Positions 1-10,741 of a stretch of 64,000 nt of DNA are shown here, piece after piece (the first letter of the stretch is position 1; each line of letters begins with the position of its first letter). The notes under the pieces are model-generated. The model saw only the letters and a list, made by a program, of their open reading frames with translations. It had not been told where the DNA came from and made no database searches. The translations under genes and the position numbers were made by a program. Source of the stretch: Eudorina sp. 2006-703-Eu-15 (taxonomy: Eukaryota > Chlorophyta > Chlorophyceae > Chlamydomonadales > Volvocaceae); NCBI GenBank assembly GCA_003117195.1, contig BDSI01000030.1, positions 921,211 to 985,210 on the forward strand, written 5' to 3'.

Positions 1-396
1 CCCAAGGCTGATGCAGAGCGACATGAGGATGCACTGCAGCCCGCATCCTACCGTCAGTTGCAACAGGTCTGGCGGTATGATGCCATCGTGTCTGAACCGT
101 GGAGCAAGTTCGTAAATTTCGCACTGCCATTGGCAATCACTTTCGCGCCTATTGTTGCGTTTTATGTTCACACTGAGCACCTGAGCAAGGCCCACGACCT
201 GCGCCGACGCTACCTCAACACGCTCCATGTTGAGGTAGCGCTGGCCGGTTTAGGATGCATTGTGTTCCTAGTCACTCCCCCGCGGGCCCCGCGGGGTTTG
301 CGCCGAGTCTGGTTGTTGGTTTTCAAGAGCCGTCGGGTTTGGGATCAATTGATGCAGGTTCGGGTGCGGGATGAGAGTCCCTGGTTTCTGACGTAG
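1..396 (+). CDS. 3' end of an unidentified membrane-protein gene (partial)
   Basis: An open frame enters from the left edge and ends at a TAG at 394-396, giving about 131 residues with no internal stop. The visible part starts polar and charged. It then has a hydrophobic stretch (FALPLAITFAPIVAFYV), a basic linker (AHDLRRRYL) and a second hydrophobic stretch (VALAGLGCIVFLV). That pattern fits two membrane helices joined by a short positively charged loop. The C-terminal tail after about residue 90 is Arg-rich and less convincing. I do not recognise the family. It could be the last exon of a gene lying to the left or a transposon reading frame. The open frame and amino-acid make-up are seen; the membrane role is inferred. 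Confidence 0.4.
   Translation, partial: PKADAERHEDALQPASYRQLQQVWRYDAIVSEPWSKFVNFALPLAITFAPIVAFYVHTEHLSKAHDLRRRYLNTLHVEVALAGLGCIVFLVTPPRAPRGLRRVWLLVFKSRRVWDQLMQVRVRDESPWFLT
278..296. other. perfect GC hairpin
   Basis: An 8-bp perfect inverted repeat (CCCCGCGG / CCGCGGGG) with a 3-base loop lies inside the partial reading frame. No T-run follows, and in a nuclear eukaryotic context a terminator role is not expected. Confidence 0.5.
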
Positions 397-555
397 TGTG
401 TCTGGGGTTTTAGCCCTCGCGTGTTAGACTATCTTGCTGTTGAATTGAGTCATTAGTTGCAGGGCACCACGCCGCCCTTTGTTAGCGTCGTACTATCTGT
501 TAGGCACTTCATCTTGTCTCATGCAGCTACTCCTAACGTTTTCACTGGGGGGGGA

Positions 556-602
556 TCTCCCCGTGCCGTACCTGCCGTGCAGCGCACGCAGTGTGTCATG
601 AC
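556..602 (+). repeat. 48-bp dispersed repeat, copy 1
   Basis: The segment starting TCTCCCCGTGCCGTAC and ending GTGTGTCATGACA recurs at 1744-1791 with two substitutions. In this copy its end forms half of a long palindrome. Confidence 0.75.
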
Positions 603-618
603 AGCTGTCGTGACACAC
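591..618. repeat. 28-bp near-perfect palindrome
   Basis: GTGTGTCATGACAG is followed at once by its reverse complement with one mismatched pair and no loop. The second copy of the surrounding repeat (1744-1791) has lost the right half. Confidence 0.7.
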
Positions 619-924
619 GGAATGATTGACACAGTGCGTGTTCAGTTTGCCGTTAGGGTTTCAGTGGCCATCTAGTTGGGCCGACGGTTAGGCTTCCCGT
701 TATTCAGTTGATCACGTGCGCGCGAACCCTCTCAGTAGTGAGCGCGGCATTTATTGCCTGTATAAGTATTCTCGTCTTATTCTGGTAGAACATGAGCAGT
801 TTCTGTGCGAATGTGCGTGAACTTGGTTGCATTAGGCCCATGAGGTAGATTCGTCGCTACAGGGAGGATTTCGGGCCATCTGCGTCACTTAGGCTCGCTG
901 CTCAGCCAAGCTGAGCAGCGGTGA

Positions 925-1017
925 TGTAAGCCGGTACGGCAGTGCGCCGTACAGACGCTCACAATATAGGGAGCCCAAATGGGTTCCCAACCATCCGGTA
1001 AGCCTTTGCGTCTTACA
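925..1017 (+). repeat. 93-bp direct repeat, left copy
   Basis: This segment, TGTAAGCCGGTACGGCAGTG at its start and GCGTCTTACA at its end, is repeated at 1381-1473 with a single substitution. The near-identity points to a recent duplication or to the two ends of one inserted element. Confidence 0.8.
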
Positions 1018-1059
1018 AATGGTATCGAGACCAACGATGTTGATCTCTGTATCACAACT

Positions 1060-1182
1060 CAACGTCGTGGGTTCGATTCCCGGTTGGGCATTCACTCGGT
1101 AGGGTTGGAGTATCTGACTGGCCACCAGTGAAACTCCTGAAAAGTGAGTAATCCACGGGTTCGAATCCTGACAGGATCCTTG
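1060..1182 (+). other. two tRNA B-box-like motifs (possible SINE relic)
   Basis: GGGTTCGATTCCCGG (about 1069-1083) and GGGTTCGAATCCTG (about 1158-1171) match the T-arm/B-box consensus of RNA polymerase III genes. I could not fold a full cloverleaf with a matching acceptor stem and anticodon arm around either. Their position between the two 93-bp repeats suggests a tRNA-derived retroelement more than a working tRNA. Confidence 0.35.
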
Positions 1183-1380
1183 GGAATAATTACCGGGACC
1201 ATCCTAGTAGGTACGGCTACGGGCACGACCTGCAAGGACCCTGGTTGACGCAATCATAAGGCTAGAACCCAATCAATGGTGCGCCCTTGAGGCGGGTTCA
1301 TGGTTAAAATGATCTCACCCTGGCTCGATCCTGAGACTACGGTCCGAGGACGAACCGGCCTTCGGCGAAAAGGGGGGGAG

Positions 1381-1473
1381 TGTAAGCCGGTACGGCAGTG
1401 CGCCGTACAGACGCTCACAATATAGGGAGCCCAAATGGGTTCCCAACCATCCGGTAAGCCTGTGCGTCTTACA
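1381..1473 (+). repeat. 93-bp direct repeat, right copy
   Basis: Second copy of the segment at 925-1017, differing at one base and in the same orientation, 363 bp after the end of the first. Confidence 0.8.
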
Positions 1474-1743
1474 GGTGATACACGATTGCTGTCTTTATAC
1501 ATACACCTCTTAGTGTATGGATTGCACCTCTTAGTGCGCAGTTCTTGCCTGGACAAGGCATTGCTGTAACATCCCAACGAGTGCCGCCGCAACAACACCA
1601 CAACAACAACATCTCTCGTGGACGACAACGCGCAAAGATGAAGTCAGCTGTGCATTGCAGACCGTGTGCCGCTGACAGAGTCTGCGCAGGTGCTGTCCTG
1701 CGTCTGCCCGCTTGCAGTGCGCATCTTCCACTTTGTCCCGTAA

Positions 1744-1791
1744 TCTCCCCGTGCCGTACATGCCCTGCAGCGCACGCAGTGTGTCATGACA
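1744..1791 (+). repeat. 48-bp dispersed repeat, copy 2
   Basis: Matches 556-602 apart from two substitutions. It is followed by GGAAGTCGGGCGTCTCAC (about 1801), which itself recurs near 3249, so several short families are interleaved here. Confidence 0.7.
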
Positions 1792-2185
1792 ACGGGCTTT
1801 GGAAGTCGGGCGTCTCACGTTGGAGGCGGCCACTTCGTTGCCTTTGGGTATTTTATTATTGTAAAATAATTTTATGTAGGGTACAGCACTTAAATAAAGT
1901 CGACATCCGATTTGCCGGAACAGGCGAGGAGACGGGTGGTCCAAAGTACGTACAGTGTGGGACACGTCGGGTATTGGCAGTTCGATGTTGTGATTTCAAT
2001 GTTGGCACTTTCGATGTTTACTGCTCGGGTCTTGGCAGTTAAATGTTGCTATAAATGATGTTGCCATTTCGATGTTGTCAGTTCGCTCAGCCAACGGGGT
2101 AACGACTCCAGGTGGTTAAATCGATGAGTACTGCGCTAACATGCGTGGTTGGGGTGTAGCTTTCAGTAGACTGACTGGCTGACTG

Positions 2186-2228
2186 AATGGATGGATGAAC
2201 GTTACAGGCTCACAGCGGAACCCGAAAC
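2186..2228 (-). mobile_element. LINE 3'-tail relic
   Basis: Read on the minus strand this resembles the tail shared by other copies in the window, with GTTCATCCATCCATTC in place of the CATT repeat and a short insertion in the CCGCTGTAAC block. Only the last few dozen bases are recognisable. Confidence 0.4.
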
Positions 2229-2531
2229 TGGTGTGTAACTGGTGTGTACTAGCTGTCGTGGCTGCAGCCGCCGCCGCCGTCCCGGCGGGCGCGGATGGAC
2301 GCGTACGGTGGTGCTTGAGGACCGGCGGGACCGGCGGGCGGCACCCTGGAGTCCCACGGGTCGGCGTTGCCGTCACAGACGTTACAGTCCAACGTCCAAG
2401 TCGCGGTCGGCAACCGGCCTGACCGAAAGTGGGCGCGACATTCGGGCGGGCTCTGCTGGCAGCGGCGGCGGCGGTGTGCTGGCCGGGGGGCAACCTGCAG
2501 CTGATGGGGCATCGGGCGGCCAAAGCGGACC

Positions 2532-2965
2532 ATGCAAACGCTGGGCTCTCCAGAGAGTGATTATACATCCGTGAAGCCTTCGACGGGGGGTGGGACATAC
2601 AGTGCACATCCAAACGGCGGAGGGGGACAGTCGGGGCATGTCCAAGAGGTGTTGAACAACACCGGTAAGTGTGAGCCCGGCGGGCTGCCGCCGGGCGGAT
2701 TCTCTGTTGTACGACCAGCTCATGGCTCGCGCCCCTGGGGGTCAGGGCGCGCGACAGGGCCCCAGCGGGTCCAAGCTGGCGGGTGCGCCTCCTCGCCAAA
2801 CGGACAGAGGCATCGTCCTCAGCGTGCCATAGGCTATCGGTGTCCGTGCTCAACTACCAGGTGGAAACGGTCGTCCGAAGCATACCGCCGCATAACATGC
2901 CATCGACCAAGATTGCCGGGTATGGTCCCAAGTGTATGGCCCCCTATCGCATCATCAAGTGCTAA
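2532..2965 (+). CDS. hypothetical two-exon protein
   Basis: Exon 2532-2664 begins with ATG, encodes a Gly/Ser-rich stretch of 44 residues and ends at a strong donor (CCG|GTAAGT). Joining to an acceptor at CCCCAG|CG (exon 2766-2965) keeps phase 1 and gives a 110-residue protein ending in a stop. The second exon has balanced composition, with the segments VSVLNYQVETVVRSI and PHNMPSTKIAGYG, and a Cys/Lys-rich end. I do not recognise a family. The phase match and codon balance are seen; that this is a real gene is an inference. An alternative acceptor 8 bases upstream (GACAG|GG) opens another frame. Confidence 0.33.
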
Positions 2966-3707
2966 TCCAATTTCACCGTGCTTCACGAAATCGCGGTGAT
3001 TACCGTTGCACGCAACCACGAGCTGCCTTCAGTGTCCCGTTGCCGCAGCTGACAATTCAATTGAAACCTTTGTTGCTGGCAGCCACAGCTTCCATGCTCC
3101 CAACTGCCCGTGGCGGTGATACGACGGCCCTGGACGGACAAATTTGCACAATCCGTGCGTTATAAATTTCTTAAGCTTCCAGCATAAAACTTAACGTCCT
3201 CCCAGTGATGGTTAGAACCGTCCTTTGACAATGTTGGGATAGACTTAGGAAGTCGGGCGTCTCACAGGCTTGTCATAAGAGGAGCGCTCGTCTCGGCCGA
3301 GCTTGCGCGATATATACATGTACACAGTTTTGGTAATGGAACGACACTGATGCCTGCAGAGCAATGGTAGGACAAGGCGGTTGGTGTGCTGAACTGCTGG
3401 GCGATGCATGCAGCCACTTCATCTTTACTACAATCTATCAGAGTTCGTTCATTTGTTCTCATGCGGGTCGCAAGGGAGTGATCGCGGGATGATCGACTCA
3501 CGGTCAACCGACCGACCCCTCGTACACCGAGATACACCGCGAACTTATTACCTTTGCATTTCGAACGTATAACGCTGCGTTTTTGCACTTAGTCATTTGG
3601 CTGCATTCCATTCCGATCCACAGGCATTTTAGGATTGGGAGAGGGCAGGGGCCAACCGACAATCGACCAAGACACCACACCGATTTCGCCATTCCTAGTG
3701 AGCTTCT
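2966..3707. other. intergenic stretch upstream of the first monooxygenase gene
   Basis: No coding or RNA feature is supported. It holds the second copy of the short GGAAGTCGGGCGTCTCAC motif (about 3249) and must include the promoter and 5' leader of the gene starting at 3708. No clear TATA element stands out. Confidence 0.4.
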
Positions 3708-6700
3708 ATGTACGCTACCTCCACCAATACATGCCACAGCGGAAGAGTCTTTGCAATGCGCTCGTTTGACCCTAAAGGCCGGTCGTGCGTGCCACGGCCC
3801 TCGCGGCCGGCTCAGGCCACAACATCTGTCGGCGCGGCGCGGATCACTCTCGCCGCCTCTCAGCGCCCGACCGACTCCTCCGAGCGCCGCCACCACGACG
3901 TGGCCATCATCGGCGGGGGCCCCGCGGGGCTGGCGACCGCCAAGGCGCTCCAGGCGGTGATGGGCCCGGGGGCGGACGTCAAGGTGCGGGAGGGTGGGGT
4001 AGCGTGGGGTGGGGTGGTGCGGGTCGGGACCCTGCGCGCGCGGGGCGCAGAGCTGTCCACCATCTCTCGGCTTTGACCCCATCGGGCAGGAGACCAGCCC
4101 GCGATGGGCTCCAGAACTGTCCTCTGACAGGGTGGGATACATCGGGAGGTGGTGAGCTATCGCCACGTTATCTTCAGGAGCTCGGACAGGCGTGGGGCCA
4201 GGCGGCTCAGGCAGGCCGCATGGAGCATAGCAGGCCGCACTGACAGGATGTGCTTGCACCTCGCTTCAGGTGTTCGAGGCGGCTCCCCGGTATGAGCGCA
4301 ACCTGGGGGCGGGCGTCTCCATCAACATCAACGGCTGGCGGGCGCTGCACGCCATCGACGGAGCCATGGCGGACAGGTGAGGGGTGAGGCCGTGAGGAGC
4401 GAGGGTGTCCCGCAGCGGCCCCGACAGATACACTCCGGGCGTCCTGGGGCCCGGCAGTCAGCCATTGTGAGCGTGCCTCCTCAGGACCTGATGGCCTGAT
4501 GGCCTCTCAGACCGTAGCCGCAAGAAGCGGGATGCCCGGTGCATATGCGGGCATTCCGCGACCACACTTGCCCCCACACGCTCACACGAGCCACCTCCCT
4601 GGACCCTGCCCGTCGGTCCCGGTTGTGGTCGGGCCCCGGCTGCGTGCAGGTTGTGTTCCCTGGGCATAAGGCTGCAGGCGAACCACTGCCTCGGTGAGAC
4701 AGGTGCCCCGCTGTCAACCCCACTTCTCGTGAGTGACCACGAGGCCAACGTGCGGGTGAGTCCATCAGTCCGCTAGCAGGTCCCAGCAGGCCCCAGCAGG
4801 CCCCTGCAGGCCCCTGCAGGCCTCTGCCAGCCATCCGGCCCCGCGCATGGCACCGCAGCAGCCGCCGGTCTGCGTGTGCCTGTGCCTGATGCGGGTGGCG
4901 GGGCTGGGTGGGCCGGAGCGCGGAGGTGTTGCCGCTGCGCGCTGGTTAGGTAGTTGCGGGCCTTGCTGGGCAGCCGGGGCAGCCAGCAGAGCGGGAGTCG
5001 GGAGGTGCGGCAGTGGGCCACATGGCTTGGCTTGGGTTGGGGGCTGCCTTGGTGTTTCAGTCAGGCGCGGACATGTAACAGCTGACAGCCAATCGACAAC
5101 AAATCCCCTTGGCCTGGACCGCAACCACCCACCCACCTGCGCCGGACCGCACCCACCCACTCACCCACCTGCCCTGCCCTGCGCTGCCCTGCCCCGCCGC
5201 AGACCCACGGCCACACCCCCACCGGCCCTGCCTTGCCCTGCCCCGCCGCAGACCCACGGCCACACCCCCACCATGATCCACTGGGCGGACATCCGCAGGG
5301 TGCTGTTCGAGGGACTGCCGCCGGGTGAGGTGGTGTCACATTGAAGGGGGGAAGTGAGGGCTGTTCGAGGGAGAGGAACCCCTCCATTCCATTCCATTCC
5401 TGTGGAAGCTACCTGCCGGTTACATGCCGTGGCGGCGGCGCCTGGTCCCCGCCTCAGTCACCTCGCCGCGCAATGAGTGCGCGGCGGCGCGCGTCTGACT
5501 GGGCCCTCTCCCCGCCTCTCCGGCTTCAGGCACCGTGGAGTTTCGGAGCCGGGTGGCGGCCGTCACCCCGGGGGAGCTGGGGGGCGATCCCGCCGTACTG
5601 GAGCTGCAGGTACGGCAGCTGGGCGTTGGGGGTTATCACACGTCCGTCCCCCACGCGTGGCGCTGCCCCTGACCCCCCTAGTCACGTCAACCTCCTCGCT
5701 CCGTGTGTCAACCTCGCGCACACACACCTGGCCCCGGGTGGTGGAAGCGACCGGGCACATGGTAGGGCCTTATGGCTGAGTCCCCATCGTTCGGGATCAT
5801 GGGGTCTGTGGGTAGCGTTGAAGGAGTTGGGAGCTGTTGGGGGAGGAATCTCCACAGATTAGGACTTAACGCTCCGTTCTTCGGTCGTCCCGCGGCACAC
5901 GGCAGGTGCCTGGAGAGGAGGGGGAGGAGGAGGGTGCGGCCGCCAGTGGCCGCCTGCGCCGCGTGACCGCCGACCTGGTCATTGCGGCGGACGGGTACTA
6001 CAGCCGAACCAAGAGGCTGGTGAGGGGCTGGGCTGGGCTGGGCCGAGGGCTGGGGGCAAGGGGCGCTGGGCGGATGGTGGTGGCGGTGGTGGTTGCAGTC
6101 ACAGGGGCAAGGCGACTGCGGGTGCCAGCCCCAAAGCGTTGCGTGTATGAGGAACGGGGGGAGCCCCATCATGGCGCTGCCTAAATAGGACGCAAATGCA
6201 CGAGCACCTTTCGTCCGTGCCCTCTGCGCCATGCCAGCCCTGCTCTAAACACCCGAGAAAACGGCACCCGCACGGCGGTATGCGGGCGCTTGCACGCGTA
6301 TGCCTTCCGGGGTGTATGGCCTCCGGAGGTCTCTTTTTAGCACTTCAGCGGCTCATTTTGTGACACAGCAGCGCTTCAATAAGGTGCGCTAGTCTAGGCG
6401 TTATATGCATTCACAGACTGACGGATACATCCACCTGTCCGCCTGACCCCTCCCCCAGGCGTTCGGCGCCTCCGGCCCTCCGCTGCTGCCCGCCTACCGC
6501 GGCAAGGTCATCTGGCGCGCGCTGGTAGGCTACCGGGATCCGGATCAGATGCCGGCGCTGCTGCGGGAGCTGGGCGGCAAGAGGGAGGCGGTGTCGTGGC
6601 TCGCTGACGGCAAGGTGAGCTCAGAGCTTAGCACTTCCTGCAGCGTGTGCCGTTCTGTTGTGGGAAATGTTTAGGCAAGTCTTGACAGCCATGGAAAGGG

Positions 6701-9629
6701 AAGTGGCATAAAGCCTGCCAAGTGGGGTAGGCGCGTGATGCATTCCGTTGCGGCCGGGGGCTGACTGACTGTGTGCGTGCCCCAGCGAATAACTCAGCCC
6801 CTGCCCCTCCTGCTCCTCACGAGTGCCAACGCCGGCCACTGCAAACCCCACTCCCCACCCCTGCTGTCGACGCAGCCCCCACTCCGCTCCGCGCTGGCCT
6901 ACCCGGTCAACGATAACCGCTTCGTGTGGACGTGCATCGCCCAGGCGGCGGACATCGAGGCGGCAGGTGGGTGGGTGGGTGTGGGGGGGTGTTTTGCTGG
7001 GAAGACCGGTCCCGGTGCACCCCGCCTCCGTTCCTCGGCTTCCCTCTGTGCATCGCCATGCCCTGGGACGACTATCGCGGCGCGGCGACACCTTATACAG
7101 CCACAGGTCAATCTTGTTTTCGGGTTGGGTCGGGTCCGCTCGTTGCCTGTTGTTGCTCCGGCGGCAGCACGGCCGCGCTGCCACGCTGCCATGGGGAGGG
7201 CTACAAGTGAGTAAGGGTTTGACAAACCGAGTCTGTTCCTGTATATGCGCCCCGCAGGCCTGCCCCCCTGGAGCTCACAGCGGGCAGCGGAACAAGACCT
7301 GGGAATCCAGCAAGCGGGTGAGGCGGGGGAGGTCCGGGGGGAGGTGGTGTGCGGTGGTGTGTTGAAGCAGAGCTGGGCCGCGGGACTGAGGGATGTGTGT
7401 ATGTGCTCATGTGCGTGTGTATGTGTGTATGTGTGTATTTAGCGAAACCCTGCCCAGGCTGTTCAGCGAGGTATGGATTGGGGAACCGATGCGTGGCACA
7501 GGAGTCAATACGCGACCCAAGTTACTTACCATACATACTTAAATTATGCGCTCACCGTTACCTCGGGCGACGCGGTCGCGGTCGCGGTCGCTGGAACCAT
7601 CCCGGACCAACAAACGCGCGACAGCACTAAGACGAACCACACCCCAGACAGCACAAATTATTGAGAACGTAGTACTCACCTGCGCAAATGGGACGAAATG
7701 CGGATGGACGGCGAGGCGAACGGAAGATGTGAGTGGCAACAAAGGGCAGACAAGTGGCAGGCAAAGGCAAAGGTTAAACTAAAGGAAAAGAAGAAAAGAT
7801 CACGCAAACCCCGGCGGCGACGCGGCGCGAAAGAGGGTGGGTCCGGGAAACGGCAGACGGAAATAGCCGTGCAAGAATGTATGGGTGTACGGGTGTACGG
7901 AAGGGCGACGTCGCAGTCGGGCGGAGGGGTTGGCAAACATAGCAACATAAGTACCGCAATCAGGGAGCATGTGAGCTGCGCATGGCCGGTGGTGGTGGCG
8001 GTGGTGGTGGTGGGGGGGGGGGTGGGGGGGAGGGGCGCTACGCGGGGAAACCCGCTCGACCCAAACCAGCTTCAGAAATTACAGATATAATTTCAGATGT
8101 AATTGCCATGATTATCTGCAATAAACGGTATGTTTAGCAGGGAAGGGTTGTGCGCGTACCCTGGTTAGGGTGTGGGGAACGATGACATTGGATTGGGGTT
8201 GGAGTGGGTCGGCGGTGCGCTTGGGGATGCCAGCGGGGCTGCGGTGCCTTTCCTGTTTTCGGTAATCCGTGGAAGCGTGGATGAGCAGGCATGCTGTCAC
8301 ACGACAGCCCCTGTGTCTGCGACTGTGTGCGGGATGCTGTCACACCACCACTCTGAGCCGTCCTTCACCTCCCAAAGAGCAAGCGAAGCACATCGCCTTC
8401 CCTCCCTCCCTGGACCAACCGGTCGCCCTCCCTGCAGGGTCTGTGGGCAGCAACGCCAAGGAACGCTGCCTGGCCGTGTTCCGGAACTACCCGCGCGAGC
8501 TGCTGGACCTAATCTCCCGCACCGACCCGCGGGTCATTACCGAGCATGGGTACTACACGCACGACATCATGTCCATGCTCGGGGTAGGTCTGCTACCCTT
8601 ACCTCTTTCCCTCTTCCTCTCTCTCTGTATCTCAGTCTCTCCCCCTTCGATGGTGGAATGGGCGGCGGGAAGGCGAATGGTTAGACCTGCCATGACGGCC
8701 CTGTGATCAGCGGTTTTTCAGCACATATGGATTGCACTGCACGAGTGAGCAATTATACGTCCACCGCCAACAGGCAGTGATACCTCACACAGGCACGTTG
8801 CAGTGAGGGGATAAATTGAAACTTGTCAACTCCGTATGCTTTTCCAATCGATGCGGTGCCCGTGCCGTGCCCCGCTGTACTATACCAACCGCCTCGCCCT
8901 ACCTCACCCCACCCCTCGATCGCCTGTATGTCCCCTCTCCCCCCTCCCCCCAGTCCCCCGACTGGGTTCGCGGCAACGTGGTGGCTGTGGGTGATGCTGC
9001 TCACACGGGTCCCCCGGACGGCATGGGGCTCAACATGGCGCTGGAGGATGCGGCGGTGCTGGCGGCGCAGGTCAAGAGGCGGGGAGGCAGGGCGGACCGC
9101 GAGGTGGGGCAGCAGGGGAGGGGGGGCGGCCGAGGTCAAGAGGCGGGGAGGCAGGGCGGACCGCGAGGTGGGGCAGCAGGGGAAAGAAGGGGGCGGTGCT
9201 GGCGGCCGAGGTCAAGAGGCGGGGCGGCAGGGCGGACCGCGAGGTGGGGCAGGGATTAGGGGGGAAGGGGTTGAGGGGCGGGGGACGAGGCCGGTGGGTT
9301 ACTTAACGTGTCACGCGTCCGTCCCATCAATCCATATCCGATGTTTCACTTTCCCCGCAACTCATCATTGTTTCGGTTCCCGGATTGTCGTACCCCTCCA
9401 GGCCCTGGACGCCTACTGCGCCGCCCGGCTTCCCCGGGTGCATGAGATGTGGGCCGAGTTCGAGCTGTTCAACCCCGGTCGCCGGCACGCCGCAACGATC
9501 GCGTCGGCATTTGAGCCCCTGGGACCGGGCAGCAGCGGCCCCGAACGCACCGGGCCGTCGCCACCGCCGCCACCGCCGCAGCCGGAGGGCCAGGTGGGAG
9601 CCAAGCAGCAGGCGCTGATCGCTCAGTGA
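3708..9629 (+). CDS. FAD-dependent monooxygenase, copy 1 (12 exons, 517 aa)
   Basis: Flavoprotein hydroxylase of the salicylate hydroxylase/zeaxanthin epoxidase-like group (FAD_binding_3 fold); such enzymes use FAD, NAD(P)H and O2 to hydroxylate or epoxidise small molecules. Exons: 3708-3983, 4270-4376, 4650-4755, 5252-5324, 5530-5609, 5906-6019, 6459-6614, 6876-6966, 7258-7317, 8438-8583, 8954-9070, 9402-9629. All intron phases agree and the sum is 518 codons with the stop. The FAD dinucleotide motif GGGPAG is at residues 69-74, the DG motif (VIAADGYYSR) at about 243, and the GD motif (VAVGDAAHTGPPDG) at about 416. The first 60 residues are Arg/Ser/Ala-rich and could be an organelle transit peptide (inference). 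Exon 3 is the weakest call, being least like its paralogue. The substrate cannot be told from sequence. The usual LPN after GDAAH is replaced by GPPDG. Confidence 0.9.
9071..9260 (+). repeat. intronic tandem duplication of an exon end
   Basis: Just after the exon ending at 9070, a block of about 50-70 bp beginning GGTCAAGAGGCGGGG is repeated three times. One repeat also carries a copy of the preceding exon's last bases (GCGGTGCTGGCGGCC). The array lies within the last intron of monooxygenase copy 1 and is absent from copy 2, which has one unit. Confidence 0.75.
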
Positions 9630-10308
9630 GGCCTAAATACAGGGGGAGGGCCTAAGGGGGTCACGAAGGGCTGTCGCAGCCGAGTTGCGTGGTCAAGGCG
9701 GACAGCAGGGGCTGTGGGCTAGTGGTGGTGAGTTGTGGAGGCGGTGGAGGGGCAATGGTGGCGGTGGAGGGTACTGATGGCTGCGGAGGTGGTCTGCGGT
9801 GCGTCGCCTGCGGCCATCTGCACGTCTGTTGGTACTGGCGGCATGGCAGTTGATCCGATAATGACGATGGCGATGACGTCTGGCCGGTGGCCACCTGGGC
9901 GGCAGCAATCAAGCCGGCGATGTGCCCGGCGTGCACTGCGCAGTGCTCCCCACGTAACGGCGCAGCTCCAGATGGAGATGGATCCGTGGGTCACGGCATC
10001 CGAGGGGATGGGGGTGAGTAGATGCATGGGCTGGCAAAGATAACTCCAAGAGGCAGGCCCGCGCGCGAGCCGTCAGTGAGCCGTCCGTGCGCTGCCAGCG
10101 TATCTGTTCCGGGTCGGTCGCTTACCTGCTGGTGCTGGAGGCGTTGCAGTGGCCTGCGCGCGCGATTGCCGCCTGTACGTGTAGGACATGGAAGTATTCG
10201 ACAAAGGCTGGCGATGCAGCAGTCGCCGCCGGAGATGTGTTATTGAGTGTGCGTACGTGGGATGTGCGTACGTGGGAGGTATCTAGGGGAATATGTTGAG
10301 GTGTTTTA
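9630..10308. other. intergenic, 3' flank of monooxygenase copy 1
   Basis: Short GGT/GGC-rich runs and no supported gene. No TGTAA polyadenylation signal is obvious within the first 300 bases after the stop. Confidence 0.4.
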
Positions 10309-10741
10309 TGCAGGTGTTTAACGAGGAACCCGCCGGAGGTGCCATGCAGGTGTTTAACGAGGAACCCGCCGGAGGTGTATGCAGGTGTTTAACGAGGAAC
10401 CCGCCGGAGGTGTATGCAGGTGTTTAACGAGGAACCCGCCGGAGGTGCCATGCAGGTGTTTAAAGAGGAACCCGCCGGAGGTGCCATGCAGGTGTTTAAC
10501 GAGGAACCCGCCGGAGGTGTATGCAGGTGTTTAACGAGGAACCCGCCGGAGGTGCCATGCAGGTGTTTAACGAGGAACCCGCCGGAGGTGTATGCAGGTG
10601 TTTAACGAGGAACCCGCCGGAGGTGCCATGCAGGTGTTTAACGAGGAACCCGCCGGAGGTGTATGCAGGTGTTTAACGAGGAACCCGCCGGAGGTGCCAT
10701 GCAGGTGTTTAACGAGGAACCCGCCGGAGGTGTATGCAGGT
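10309..10741 (+). repeat. 35/36-bp satellite array, about 12 units
   Basis: Units begin GCAGGTGTTTAACGAGGAAC and end either GGAGGTGCCAT (type A, 36 bp) or GGAGGTGTAT (type B, 35 bp). The order is A B B A A B A B A B A B, so the right half is a dimeric higher-order repeat. One A unit has AAAGAGG for AACGAGG. A continuous plus-strand frame (MQVFNEEPAGG) exists only because of unit length, and frame changes between A and B argue against coding. Confidence 0.9.

Larger units (their letters stand above)
397..2531. other. intergenic region rich in short duplicated segments
   Basis: No convincing gene is seen on either strand. The stretch holds a 28-bp palindrome, a duplicated 48-bp segment, a duplicated 93-bp segment with two tRNA B-box-like motifs between its copies, and a LINE tail relic. 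Open frames here are short and change composition abruptly. Confidence 0.5.

Noticed and set aside
278..296. Intrinsic (bacterial-type) terminator
   Set aside because: The hairpin has no T-run, and the gene structures show a eukaryotic nuclear genome.
1060..1182. Functional tRNA gene
   Set aside because: B-box-like words are present, but no matching acceptor stem, D-arm and anticodon arm could be built around them.
2116..2853. Minus-strand 245-codon frame
   Set aside because: Composition is Arg/Pro/Ala/Ser-rich without acidic or hydrophobic pattern. The opposite strand has a better, splice-supported candidate in part of it.
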